In this document: piece after piece, positions 12,820 through 25,800 of the stretch | Layout of the letters: each line of letters starts with the position of its first letter | How positions within the stretch are numbered: the stretch's first letter is position 1 | DNA from: Sepioteuthis lessoniana | Taxonomy: Eukaryota; Mollusca; Cephalopoda; Myopsida; Loliginidae | Direction of reading: 5' to 3' | DNA: 64,000 nucleotides | Assembly (NCBI GenBank): GCA_963585895.1 | Contig: OY757939.1 | Span: 40,496,589 to 40,560,588, forward strand | Made by a program: the position numbers and the translations under genes | Notes under the pieces: model-generated | Told to the model about the DNA's origin: nothing | Databases searched by the model: none | Seen by the model: the letters and a program-made list of their open reading frames with translations, nothing else

Positions 12820-13770
12820 GATGAAAAAAAAAACTGATGAAAAAAAAATTGGAAATGATCGAGGGACGAAGGAATCGAGAAGCTGACAGACGAACGGAAA
12901 AAGAAGAAAAAAAAATGCCATAAGGACCCGCCACCAGCGAGAAAGGAAGAAAAGAAAAAGGAAAGAAAGAGGAAGAGATAGACGTGTGCAGAGACAAAAA
13001 AAAAAGAAAAAAGAAAAAGAAAAGACAACGAAAGAAACAAAGAAAAAAAAAGGGTAAAAGAAAGAAATGTACAAAGGTAAGAATATATATTCCCCCTCCC
13101 CCACTGCACTCGAATATAAGAACAAAAAAAGATTTTTAGATTAAGGAAATCTAAAATCTAGAGAAAAAAAAGGAACCCAAGTAATCTATTTCGTTTTTGT
13201 GTGTGTGTGTGTGTGTGTTTAAACCCTGTTTTCACTGCTGATTTTTTTTTTTGTGGTATTTTTGTTAGAAGGGAAGGGAAGGTTTTCTTCCCTTCTAAGA
13301 AGTTTTGTAGTACTTTTTAAGCTAGAGAGGTGATGGGTCACCGATTAAAAGAGAAAGAAAATTGCTGTAAGGTTCACTAGAAAAAAAAAAGAAATGGATG
13401 GGACGAGAGAGAGAGAGTGAGATCGCTAAGATAGTTTAAAACCGACTGGTCGATGTAGAATCCTTCCGAGTGCAGAGGGTAGATGGGGGTGGAGAACTTC
13501 TTCAAAAAAGGAAGAAAAAGAAAAAAAATGGAAAATTAAAAAAAAAAAAGAATGGTGGAAAATTTTTTAAAAAATTTAAAAAAAGAGAAGGAAGAACAGA
13601 TAAAGAAAGGAAAAAAAAAAGAGAAGGAGGAATGTATGGAAGAACAGAAAAAAAAGAATGAATAGAACGAAAAAAGAAAAAAAAAAGAAAAAAGTAGAGA
13701 TAAAGAAAGAGAGAGAAAAAGAAGACAATGAAAAGAAAAAGAGAATGAAAGTAGAAAGAAAGAGATTGCT
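12820..13770 (+). repeat. Purine-rich interior of the LTR element
   Basis: Almost all A and G on the plus strand, with long (GA)- and (GAAA)-type runs. The ORFs in this stretch are lysine/arginine- or, on the other strand, phenylalanine/serine-rich low-complexity products and should not be taken as genes. Such mirror-symmetric purine tracts can in principle adopt triplex structures. Confidence 0.75.
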
Positions 13771-14824
13771 AGGGAATTTTTGTCACTGCATTCATGCCTG
13801 TCTCAGTTCTAAAAAGAATAAGTAAACTGTTGGATTTTAAAAAGAAATGAAAGTTTTCGTTTTTTTTTTGTTTTGTTTTTTTTTTGTGGTCGATTAAAAA
13901 AAAACGGTTGGAAGCAAACGCTATCCCCTCCCACACCCCAGACCAACCCTGGTAGAGGGAAGAATTCAAGTGGACAGGAGAGAAGGAAAGAAAGACGCAA
14001 AGAGAAATGGTGGAAGCGGGCAGAGATCCCAAGAGATAGACAAAGGTTAGAAGGTAGATGGAAAACGGGTGCGTGACAGATTCCTTTGGCAATTGAAGTT
14101 ATTTTATTTTTATTTCTTTTTTTTGTTTGTCTGTGAATTGTTTATTATTATTTTTTTGTTGTTGTTTGTTTAGTTAGTGGGGATCTTTTGTTATCCTTTT
14201 TGTTATATTTACCTTGTTTTTTGTTAATTTTGGGGGATTGAGCTTGCCTTGTCATTTGCTTTTTTGTCTATTGTTATTTGTTTATTTTATTTTATTTTAT
14301 TTATTTATTTATTTTTTACCTTCATGGATTTTCTGGGGTTTTTTTTTGTAAGTTTAATTGCTCTTGGCACTTCTTCACTTCGTCTGATCATGTCCCCACC
14401 CCGGGAGTTGGTTGCACAGCGCCTCCGTTTCGGGGACGGGTATCAAAGGGTAGTAAGTTATACAATTGATGATTTGGGAAAGCGAGTGGCCTGATTGACA
14501 CGAATTGATGAACATGGTACTTTGAAGAAATGCTGCCTGGGCGTGAGGCGGTGTCCGGTTGCTCCCTCCTGACTGGTCATGGCTGGATGATATGGGAGAT
14601 GGTGTCAATTGCTTTGTTTTTTTTTTCATCTTTTGAAAATCCATGGGGATTGCTGGCAAGGTGCTGGAATGGAAAAAAGGTTCCTTGCTCAACTGTTGCT
14701 GGGTTGGGAGGTGAATTCCACAGTGCTTTCCGAAACATTATTCCTGTTACGACACCGATTGAACTGCGGAGATTACTGATGCTCCCACGTCGTAAGGAAA
14801 GGGGAGAGACAAGTCCAAAAATAC

Positions 14825-15055
14825 TCCTGAATTGTTGGGTAAGGGGTGGTTAAAATTCCCCTGTGTTCTGATGGGTTGGAGAATAGGGCGAAATGTTGGA
14901 AAATTGAGTAACGTTGGAGGTGAATGGAAAAGTCCTCCTGAAATCGTTGGGTAGGGGTTGTTAAAATTCCCCAGTATTCTGTTGGGTGAGGGGCGGGGCG
15001 AAATGAAAAAAAAATTGAATGATGTTAGAGGTGAATCGAAAAGTCCTCTTGGAAT
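14825..15055 (+). repeat. 112-bp tandem duplication inside the LTR element
   Basis: The block gttgggta, ggtt, taaaattccc, then ggcgaaatg, ttgga, ggtgaat, aaaagtcctc is present twice with a 112-bp offset (for example 14,831 and 14,943). It is non-coding. Confidence 0.6.
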
Positions 15056-15423
15056 GAAGAATACGGATGAGTCAGGAGACCCCAGAATTGTTCACAGGAA
15101 AGCAGGGTGGAAGGGCTGAATCAAGCAATATATTTTTTTTATGTGTATGATGATATTGTAAGGGGTGAGTGATCCAAAAAACCCCAGTGCAGCTTTGCTA
15201 TGATGTTATTTTTTATTATTAATTTTTTTTAGGGGACGGCCGAACCCCTTTAAAATTTTGTAATTTCGGTTGTTACTGCCTGTAAAAGTTTTTTTTTTTT
15301 TGCTTGTTGCTTAATTGTTATTTTGTTTTCACCGCGAATGAGTGGAGATGCATAGTGTCTTATTGTTGTTGAATAGTGTTGTAATTTATTGTGAATAAAG
15401 GACAAGGATAAGAGGGGAAGGTA

Positions 15424-15849
15424 TGTAACACTATGTAGGTGGCCTGCCAAGCAGACGATTCCTTTGTCTGTTTTGGCGCGAAACCAGACAAAAGGTTTTG
15501 GACTTGAGATCTCGCCGTGTCTGGAAGTGGTAACGGGACGCGAGAAGAGAGTTGGTTGGACAAAGGAGCTGACAGAGAGTTGGCGACGGGACATGGACAA
15601 GGGCAGTCGACACCGGACACCAGAGCAGAGAGGCGAGTAAGCATGATATGGTGTCCAGCGACAGCATTCCAGTTGCTTTGTAGAATTTTCGCTAGTAACC
15701 CACGCTAGCGTTAGTCTATATATGCTATCAGGGATGCAAACTGTTACATAACTCTCCTATCGGGACCACAAGTTGATCACCGGCCGTAAAGAAGTGAAAT
15801 CGTTAGAAAAGTTGATGTAACATGTGGGGGCCGAAGCGGTAATGTCACA
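15424..15849 (+). repeat. Right LTR
   Basis: 426 bp, the same ends as the left LTR and the same TATA-like segment near 15,715. It differs by the roughly 100-bp internal deletion and scattered substitutions, so the two LTRs have had time to diverge or were shuffled. Confidence 0.85.
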
Positions 15850-15894
15850 AATAGTTACTTAAAGCTTTGTTTACTAAAGATTCATATTAGTTAA
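15850..15894 (+). repeat. Satellite monomer fragment between LTR and SINE
   Basis: aatagttacttaaagctttg followed by tttactaaagattcatatta matches monomer positions from aatagttac to cttatta. It lies between the LTR element and a SINE and continues the interrupted first monomer. Confidence 0.75.
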
Positions 15895-16150
15895 GTAAGT
15901 AAGTAAAGTTAGCGACCATAGTCGAGGGTGACCCGAAGGCTCCCTTTTCGATAGCTACTCCACCAAGGTGTAGGGGAGGGCGCTACTCCATTCCCAGGAT
16001 TGCTCCACTTTACCCTTGAACAGTACCTTATAATGCTGAGTGTTAAGCAAGGTGGTATCAAGTTCCATTTTTAAAGTCTTTGGTATGACTCGACCTGGGA
16101 TTGAACCAAGGTCTCCCGGGCCATTGGCAAACATTCTAACCGCTGGGCCA
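15895..16150 (-). mobile_element. SINE family A inserted in the satellite edge
   Basis: Full family-A copy on the minus strand: taagtaagtaaagttagcga at the 3' side through accattggc-type tRNA head and ccgctgggcca at 16,150. It has clear A- and B-box-like segments. Satellite sequence flanks it on both sides. Confidence 0.85.
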
Positions 16151-16499
16151 AAAAGTGAAACACTATAATTGTGTGCAAATCATTTGTATTGAGAATAGTT
16201 ATTTGAAGCTTTCTTTACTCAGGATTCTTCTTATTAGTTAGTTGAAAGCATATAATTGTGTGCAAATCATTTTTATTAAGAATAGTTATTTGAAGCTTTC
16301 TTTACTAAGGATTCTTATTATTAGTTAGTTGAAAGCATATAATTGTGTGGAAATCATTTGTATTAAGAATAGTTACTTGAAACTTTCTTTACAAAAGATT
16401 CTTATTATTAGTTAGTTGAAAGCATATAATTCTGTGGAAATCATTTATATTAAGAATAGTTACTTGAAGCTTTCTTGACTCAGGATTCATATTATTAGT

Positions 16500-19400
16500 T
16501 AGTTGAAAGCATATAATTGTGTACAAATCATTTGTATTAAGAATGGTTATTTGAAGCATACTTTAGTAAGGATTCTTATTATTAGTTAGTTAAAAGAATA
16601 TAATTGTGTACAAATCATTTGTATTAAGAATAGTTACTTGAAGCTTTCTTTATAAAGGATACTTATTATTAGTTAGTTAAAAGAATATAATTGTGTACAA
16701 ATCATTTGTATTAAGAATAGTTACTTTAAGCTTTCTTTACAAATTATTCTTATTATTAGTTACTTGAACGCATATAATTTTGTGAAAATCAATTTTAGTA
16801 AGAATAGTTACTTGAAGCTTTCTTTACTAAGGATTCTTATTATTAGTTACTTAAAAGCATATAATTGTGTGCTAATCATTTGTATTAAGAATAGTTACTT
16901 GAAGCTTTCTTTACAAATGATTCTTCTTATTAGTTAGTTGAAAGCATATAATTGTGTGCAAATCATTTGTATTAAGAATAGTTACTTGAAGCTTTCTTTA
17001 CTAAGGATTCTTATTATTAGTTAGTTGAAAGCATATAATTGTGTGCAAATCATTTGTATAAAGAATAGTTACTTGAAGCTTTCTTTACTAAGAATTCTTA
17101 TTATTAGTTAGATGAAAGCATATAATTGTGTGCAAATCATTTGTATTAAGAATAGTTACTTGAAGATTTCTTTACTAAGGATTCTTATAATTAGTTAGTT
17201 GAAAGCATATAACTGAGTGCAAAACATTTGTATTAAGAATAGTTACTTGAAGCTTTCTTTACTAAGGATTCTTATGATTAGTTAGTTGAAAGCATATAAT
17301 TGTTTACAAATCATTTGTATTAAGAATAGTTACTTAAAGATTTCTTTACTGAGGATTCTTATTATTAGTTAGTTGAAAGCATATAATTGTGTACAAATCA
17401 TTTGTATTAAGAATAGTTACTTGAACCTTTCTTTACTAAGGATTCTAATTATTAGTTTAAAGCATATAATTGTGTGCAAATAATTTGTATCAAGAATATT
17501 TACGTGAAGCTTTCTTTACTAAGGATTCATATTATTAGTTAGTGGAAAGCATATAATTGTGTACAAATCATTTGTATTAAGAATAGTTATTTGAAGTTTT
17601 CTTTACAAATGATTCTTATTATTAGTTACTTGAACGCATATAAATTTGTGAAAATCAATTGTAGTAAGAATAGTTACTTGAAGCTTTCTTTACTAAGGAT
17701 TCTTATTATTAGTTAGTTGAAAGCATATAATTGTGTACAAATCATTTGTATTAAGAATATTTACTTGAAGCTTTCTTTACTAAGGATTCTTATTATTAGT
17801 TAGTTGAAAGCATATAATTGTGTGCAAATCATTTGTATTAAGAATATTTACGTGAAGCTTTCTTTACTAAGGATTCTTATTATTAGTTAGTTGAAAGCAT
17901 ATAATTGTGTGCAAATCATTTGTATTAAGAATATTTACTTGAAGCTTTCTTTACTAAGGATTCTTATTATTAGTTAGTTGAAAGCATATAATTGTGTGCA
18001 AATCATTTGTATTAAGAATAGTTACTTGAAGCTTTCTTTACTAAGGATTCTTATTATTAGTTTAAAACATATAACTGTGTGCAAATCATTTGTATTAAGA
18101 ATATTTACGTGAAGCTTTCTTTACTCAGGATTCTTATTATTAGTTAGTTGAAAGCATATAATTGTGTGCAAATCAATTGTAGTAAGAATAGTTACTTGAA
18201 GCTTTCTTTACTAAGGATTCTTATTATTAGTTAGTTGAAAGCATATAATTGTGTGCAAATCATTGGTATTAAGAATAGTTACTTGAAGCTTTCTTTACTA
18301 AGGATTCTTATTATTAGTTAGTTGAAAGCATATAATTGTGTGCAAATCATTGGTATAAAGAATAGTTACTTGAAGCTTTCTTTACTAAGGATTCTTATTA
18401 TTAGTTAGTTGAAAGCATATAATTGTGTGCAAATCATTTGTATTAAGGATAGTTACTTGAAGCTTTCTTTACTAAGGATTCTTACTATAAGTTAGTTGAA
18501 AGCATATAATTGTGTGCAAATCATTTGTATTAAGGATAGTTACTTGAAACCTTCTTTACTAAGTATTGTTATTATTAGTTTGTTGAAAGCATATAATTGT
18601 GTGCAAATCATTTGTATTAAGAATAGTTACCTGAAGCTTTCTTTACTAAGGATTCTTATTATTAGTTAGTTGAAAGCATATAATTGTGTGCAAATCATTT
18701 GTATTAAGAATAGTTACTTGAAGCTTTTTTACTCAGGATTCTGATTATTAGTTAGTTGAGAGCATATAATTGTGTGCAAATCATTTGTATTAAGGATAGT
18801 TACTTGAAACATTCTTTACTAAGGATTGTTATTATTACTTAGTTGAAAGCATATAATTGTTTACAAATCAATTGTATTAAGAATAGTTACTTGAAGCTTT
18901 CTTTACTAAGTATTCTTATTATAAGTTAGTTGAAACCATATAATTGTGTGCAAATCATTTGTATTAAGAATAGTTACTTAAAGCTTTCTTTACTAAGGAT
19001 TCTTATTATTAGTTAGTTGAAAGCATATAATTGTGTACAAATATTTTGTATTAAGAATAGTTACTTGAAGCTTTCTTTACTAAGGATTCTTATTATTAGT
19101 TAGTTAATAGTATATAATTGTGTACAAATCAATTGTAGTAAGAATAGTTACTTGAAGCTTTCTTTACAAATGATTCTTATTATTAGTTAGTTGAAAGCAT
19201 ATAATTGTGAACAAATCATTTGTATTAAGAATGGTTATTTGAAGCATACTTTAGTAAGGATTCTTATTATTAGTTAGTTAAAAGAATATAATTGTGTACA
19301 AATCATTTGTATTAAGAATAGTTACTTGAAGCTTTCTTTATAAAGGATACTTATTATTAGTTAGTTAAAAGAATATAATTGTGTACAAATCATTTGTATT

Positions 19401-20400
19401 AAGAATAGTTACTTTAAGCTTTCTTTACAAATTATTCTTATTATTAGTTACTTGAACGCATATAATTTTGTGAAAATCAATTTTAGTAAGAATAGTTACT
19501 TGAAGCTTTCTTTACTAAGGATTCTTATTATTAGTTACTTAAAAGCATATAATTGTGTGCAAATCATTTGTATTAAGAATAGTTACTTGAAGCTTTCTTT
19601 ACTAAGGATTCTTATTATTAGTTACTTAAAAGCATATAATTGTGTGCAAATCATTTGTATTAAGAATAGTTACTTGAAGCTTTCTTTACAAATGATTCTT
19701 CTTATTAGTTAGTTGAAAGCATATAATTGTGTGCAAATCATTTGTATTAAGAATAGTTACTTGAAGCTTTCTTTACTAAGGATTCTTATTATTAGTTAGT
19801 TGAAAGCATATAATTGTGTGCAAATCATTTGTATTAAGAATAGTTACTTGAAGCTTTCTTTACTAAGGATTCTTATTATTAGTTAGTTGAAAGCATATAA
19901 TTGTGTGCAAATCATTTGTATAAAGAATAGTTACTTGAAGCTTTCTTTACTAAGGATTCTTATGATTAGTTAGTTGAAAGCATATAATTGTTTACAAATC
20001 ATTTGTATTAAGAATAGTTACTTAAAGATTTCTTTACTGAGGATTCTTATTATTAGTTAGTTGAAAGCATATAATTGTGTACAAATCATTTGTATTAAGA
20101 ATAGTTACTTGAAGCTTTCTTTACTAAGGATTCTAATTATTAGTTTAAAGGATATAATTGTGTGCAAATAATTTGTATTAAGAATAGTTATTTGAAGTTT
20201 TCTTTAGTAGGGATTCTTATTATTAGTTTAAAGCATTAAATTGTGTGCAAATCATTTGTATTAAGAATAGTTACTTGAAGCTTTCTTTACAAATGATTCT
20301 TATTATTAGTTACTTGAACGCATATAAATTTGTGAAAATCAATTGTAGTAAGAATAGTTACTTGAAGCTTTCTTTACTAAGGATTCTTATTATTAGTTAG
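16500..20400 (+). repeat. Older higher-order duplication, 2,688-bp offset
   Basis: Rare monomer variants recur in the same order with an offset of 2,688 bp (about 31 monomers). The variant gaatggttatttgaagcata is at 16,541 and 19,229, and the variant tatgattagttagttg is at 17,273 and 19,961. One monomer is inserted in the second block near 19,550, so the copies have diverged by unit gain and loss. Parts of the same block recur again near 21.7-22.5 kb. Confidence 0.75.
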
Positions 20401-22858
20401 TTGAAAGCATATAATTGTGTACAAATCATTTGTATTAAGAATATTTACTTGAAGCTTTCTTTACTAAGGATTCTTATTATTAGTTAGTTGAAAGCATATA
20501 ATTGTGTGCAAATCATTTGTATTAAGAATATTTACGTGAAGCTTTCTTTACTCAGGATTCTTATTATTAGTTAGTTGAAAGCATATAATTGTGTGCAAAT
20601 CAATTGTATTAAGAATATTTACGTGAAGCTTTCTTTACTCAGGATTCTTATTATTAGTTAGTTGAAAGCATATAATTGTGTGCATCATCATTTGTATTAA
20701 GAATAGTTACTTGAAGCTTTCTTTACTAAGGATTCTTATTATTAGTTTAAAGCATATAACTGTGTGCAAATCATTTGTATTAAGAATATTTACGTGAAGC
20801 TTTCTTTACTCAGGATTCTTATTATTAGTTAGTTGAAAGCATATAATTATGTGCAAATCAATTGTAGTAAGAATAGTTACTTGAAGCTTTCTTTACTAAG
20901 GATTCTTATTATTAGTTAGTTGAAAGCATATAATTGTGTGCAAATCATTGGTATTAAGAATAGTTACTTGAAGCTTTCTTTACTAAGGATTCTTATTATT
21001 AGTTAGTTGAAAGCATATAATTGTGTGCAAATCATTTGTATTAAGAATATTACGTGAAGCTTTCTTTACTCAGGATTCTTATTATTAGTTAGTTGAAAGC
21101 ATATAATTGTGTGCATCATCATTTGTATTAAGAATAGTTACTTGAAGCTTTCTTTACTAAGGATTCTTATTATTAGTTTAAAGCATATAACTGTGTGCAA
21201 ATCATTTGTATTAAGAATATTTACGTGAAGCTTTCTTTACTCAGGATTCTTATTATTAGTTAGTTGAAAGCATATAATTATGTGCAAATCAATTGTAGTA
21301 AGAATAGTTACTTGAAGCTTTCTTTACTAAGGATTCTTATTATTAGTTAGTTGAAAGCATATAATTGTGTGCAAATCATTGGTATTAAGAATAGTTACTT
21401 GAAGCTTTCTTTACTAAGGATTCTTATTATTAGTTAGTTGAAAGCATATAATTGTGTGCAAATCATTTGTATTAAGAATAGTTACTTGAAGCTTTTTTAC
21501 TAAGGATTCTTACTATAAGTTAGTTGAAAGCATATAATTGTGTGCAAATCATTTGTATTAAGGATAGTTACTTGAAACCTTCTTTACTAAGTATTGTTAT
21601 TATTAGTTTGTTGAAAGCATATAATTGTGTGCAAATCATTTGTATTAAGAATAGTTACTTGAAGCTTTCTTTACAAATGATTCTTCTTATTAGTTAGTTG
21701 AAAGCATATAATTGTGTGCAAATCATTTGTATTAAGAATAGTTACTTGAAGCTTTCTTTACAAATTATTCTTATTATTAGTTACTTGAATGCATATAATT
21801 TTGTGAAAATCAATTTTAGTAAGAATAGTTACTTGAAGCTTTCTTTACTAAGGATTCTTATTATTAGTTACTTAAAAGCATATAATTGTGTGCAAATCAT
21901 TTGTATTAAGAATAGTTACTTGAAGCTTTCTTTACAAATGATTCTTCTTATTAGTTAGTTGAAAGCATATAATTGTGTGCAAATCATTTGTATTAAGAAT
22001 AGTTACTTAAAGATTTCTTTACTGAGGATTCTTATTATTAGTTAGTTGAAAGCATATAATTGTGTACAAATCATTTGTATTAAGAATAGTTACTTGAACC
22101 TTTCTTTACTAAGGATTCTAATTATTAGTTTAAAGCATATAATTGTGTGCAAATAATTTGTATCAAGAATATTTACGTGAAGCTTTCTTTACTAAGGATT
22201 CATATTATTAGTTAGTGGAAAGCATATAATTGTGTACAAATAATTTGTATTAAGAATAGTTATTTGAAGTTTTCTTTAGTAGGGATTCTTATTATTAGTT
22301 TAAAGCATTAAATTGTGTGCAAATCATTTGTATTAAGAATAGTTACTTGAAGCTTTCTTTACAAATGATTCTTATTATTAGTTACTTGAACGCATATAAA
22401 TTTGTGAAAATCAATTGTAGTAAGAATAGTTACTTGAAGCTTTCTTTACTAATGATTCTTATTATTAGTTAGTTGAAAGCATATAATTGTGTACAAATCA
22501 TTTGTATTAAGAATATTTACTTGAAGCTTTCTTTACTCAGGATTCTTCTTATTAGTTAGTTGAAAGCATATAATTGTGTGCAAATCATTTGTATTAAGAA
22601 TAGTTACTTGAAGCTTTCTTTACTAAGGATTCTTATTATTAGTTAGTTGAAAGCATATAATTGTGTGCAAATCATTTGTATTAAGAATAGTTACTTGAAG
22701 CTTATTTACTAAGGATTCTTACTATAAGTTAGTTGAAAGCATATAATTGTGTGCAAATCATTTGTATTAAGGATAGTTACTTGAAGCTTATTTACTAAGG
22801 ATTCTTACTATAAGTTAGTTGAAAGCATATAATTGTGTGCAAATCATTTGTATTAAGG

Positions 22859-25800
22859 ATAGTTACTTGAAGCTTATTTACTAAGGATTCTTACTATAAG
22901 TTAGTTGAAAGCATATAATTGTGTGCAAATCATTTGTATTAAGGATAGTTACTTGAAGCTTATTTACTAAGGATTCTTACTATAAGTTAGTTGAAAGCAT
23001 ATAATTGTGTGCAAATCATTTGTATTAAGGATAGTTACTTGAAACCTTCTTTACTAAGTATTGTTATTATCAGTTTGTTGAAAGCATATAATTGTGTGCA
23101 AATCATTTGTATTAAGAATAGTTACTTGAAGCTTTCTTTACTAAGGATTCTTATTATTAGTTAGTTGAAAGCATAGAATTGTGTGCCAATCATTTGTATT
23201 AAGAATAGTTACTTGAAGCTTTTTTACTCAGGATTCTGATTATTAGTTAGTTGAGAGCATATAATTGTGTGCAAATCATTTGTATTAAGGATAGTTACTT
23301 GAAACAACTTGACTAAGGATTGTTATTATTACTTAGTTGAAAGCATATAATTGTTTACAAATCAATTGTATTAAGAATAGTTACTTGAAGCTTTCTTTAC
23401 TAAGTATTCTTATTATAAGTTAGTTGAAACCATATAATTGTGTGCAAATCATTTGTATTAAGAATAGTTACTTAAAGCTTTCTTTACTAAGGATTCTTAT
23501 TATTAGTTAGTTGAAAGCATATAATTGTGTACAAATATTTTGTATTAAGAATAGTTACTTGAAGCTTTCTTTACTAAGGATTCTCATTATTAGTTAGTTA
23601 ATAGTATATAATTGTGTACAAATCAATTGTAGTAAGAATAGTTACTTGAAGCTTTCTTTACAAATGATTCTTATTATTAGTTACTTAAAAGCATATAATT
23701 GTGTGCAAATCATTTGTATTAAGAATAGTTACTTGAAGCTTTCTTTACAAATGATTCTTCTTATTAGTTAGTTGAAAGCATATAATTGTGTGCAAATCAT
23801 TTGTATTAAGAATAGTTACTTGAAGCTTTCTTTACTAAGGATTCTTATTATTAGTTAGTTGAAAGCATATAATTGTGTGCAAATCATTTGTATTAAGAAT
23901 AGTTACTTGAAGCTTTCTTTACAAATGATTCTTCTTATTAGTTAGTTGAAAGCATATAATTGTGTGCAAATCATTTGTATTAAGAATAGTTACTTGAAGC
24001 TTTCTTTACTAAGGATTCTTATTATTAGTTAGTTGAAAGCATATAATTGTGTGCAAATCATTTGTATAAAGAATAGTTACTTGAAGCTTTCTTTACTAAG
24101 GATTCTTATGATTAGTTAGTTGAAAGCATATAATTGTTTACAAATCATTTGTATTAAGAATAGTTACTTAAAGATTTCTTTACTGAGGATTCTTATTATT
24201 AGTTAGTTGAAAGCATATAATTGTGTACAAATCATTTGTATTAAGAATAGTTACTTGAAGCTTTCTTTACTAAGGATTCTAATTATTAGTTTAAAGCATA
24301 TAATTGTGTGCAAATAATTTGTATCAAGAATATTTACGTGAAGCTTTCTTTACTAAGGATTCATATTATTAGTGAGTTGAAAGCATATAATTGTGTACAA
24401 ATCATTTGTATTAAGAATAGTTATTTGAAGTTTTCTTTAGTAGGGATTCTTATTATTAGTTTAAAGCATTAAATTGTGTGCAAATCATTTGTATTAAGAA
24501 TAGTTACTTGAAGCTTTCTTTACAAATGATTCTTATTATTAGTTACTTGAACGCATATAAATTTGTGAAAATCAATTGTAGTAAGAATAGTTACTTGAAG
24601 CTTTCTTTACTAATGATTCTTATTATTAGTTAGTTGAAAGCATATAATTGTGTACAAATCATTTGTATTAAGAATATTTACTTGAAGCTTTCTTTACTAA
24701 GGATTCTTATTATTAGTTAGTTGAAAGCATATAATTGTGTGCAAATCATTTGTATTAAGAATATTTACGTGAAGCTTTCTTTACTAAGGATTCTTATTAT
24801 TAGTTTAAAGCATATAACTGTGTGCAAATCATTTGTATTAAGAATATTTACGTGAAGCTTTCTTTACTCAGGATTCTTATTATTAGTTAGTTGAAAGCAT
24901 ATAATTATGTGCAAATCAATTGTAGTAAGAATAGTTACTTGAAGCTTTCTTTACTAAGGATTCTTATTATTAGTTAGTTGAAAGCATATAATTGTGTGCA
25001 AATCATTGGTATAAAGAATAGTTACTTGAAGCTTTCTTTACTAAGGATTCTTATTATTAGTTAGTTGAAAGCATATAATTGTGTGCAAATCATTTGTATT
25101 AAGAATAGTTACTTGAAGCTTTCTTTACTAAGGATTCTTATTATTAGTTAGTTGAAAGCATATAATTGTGTGCAAATCATTTGTATTAAGAATAGTTACT
25201 TGAAGCTTTCTTTACTAAGGATTCTTATTATTAGTTAGTTGAAAGCATATAATTGTGTGCATCATCATTTGTATTAAGAATAGTTACTTGAAGCTTTCTT
25301 TACTAAGGATTCTTATTATTAGTTAGTTGAAAGCATATAATTGTGTGCAAATCATTTGTATTAAGAATAGTAACTTGAAGCTTTTTTACTAAGGATTCTT
25401 ACTATAAGTTAGTTGAAAGCATATAATTGTGTGCAAATCATTTGTATTAAGGATAGTTACTTGAAACCTTCTTTACTAAGTATTGTTATTATTACTTAGT
25501 TGAAAACATATAATTGTTTACAAATCAATTGTATTAAGAATAGTTACTTGAAGCTTTCTTTACTAAGTATTCTTATTATAAGTTAGTTGAAACCATATAA
25601 TTGTGTGCAAATCATTTGTATTAAGAATAGTTACTTAAAGCTTTCTTTACTAAGGATTCTTATTATTAGTTAGTTGAAAGCATATAATTGTGTACAAATA
25701 TTTTGTATTAAGAATAGTTACTTGAAGCTTTCTTTACTAAGGATTCTTATTATTAGTTAGTTAATAGTATATAATTGTGTACAAATCAATTGTAGTAAGA

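Larger units (their letters stand above)
12257..15849 (+). mobile_element. Non-autonomous LTR retrotransposon without gag/pol
   Basis: Two direct repeats with TG...CA ends (12,257-12,803 and 15,424-15,849) bound a 2.6-kb interior. A primer-binding-site-like TGGTGCCGTGGCCAGG starts one base after the left LTR (12,805-12,820), and a purine tract (aagaggggaagg) lies at 15,410-15,421, just upstream of the right LTR. The 4-bp AATA flanks both sides (12,253-12,256 and 15,850-15,853). The interior has no protease, RT, RNase H or integrase motif in any frame. It is strongly purine-rich on the plus strand from about 12,820 to 13,770, then T-rich to about 14,380, then G-rich. This is the structure expected of a LARD-like element that depends on another element's enzymes. 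I cannot say whether its helper was BEL/Pao or Ty3-type; the primer-site sequence would fit either loosely. Confidence 0.8.

Noticed and set aside
12711-13125. Overlapping Phe/Ser-rich ORFs on the minus strand
   Set aside because: They arise from the purine-rich tract of the LTR element; low complexity and no homology to any domain I know.
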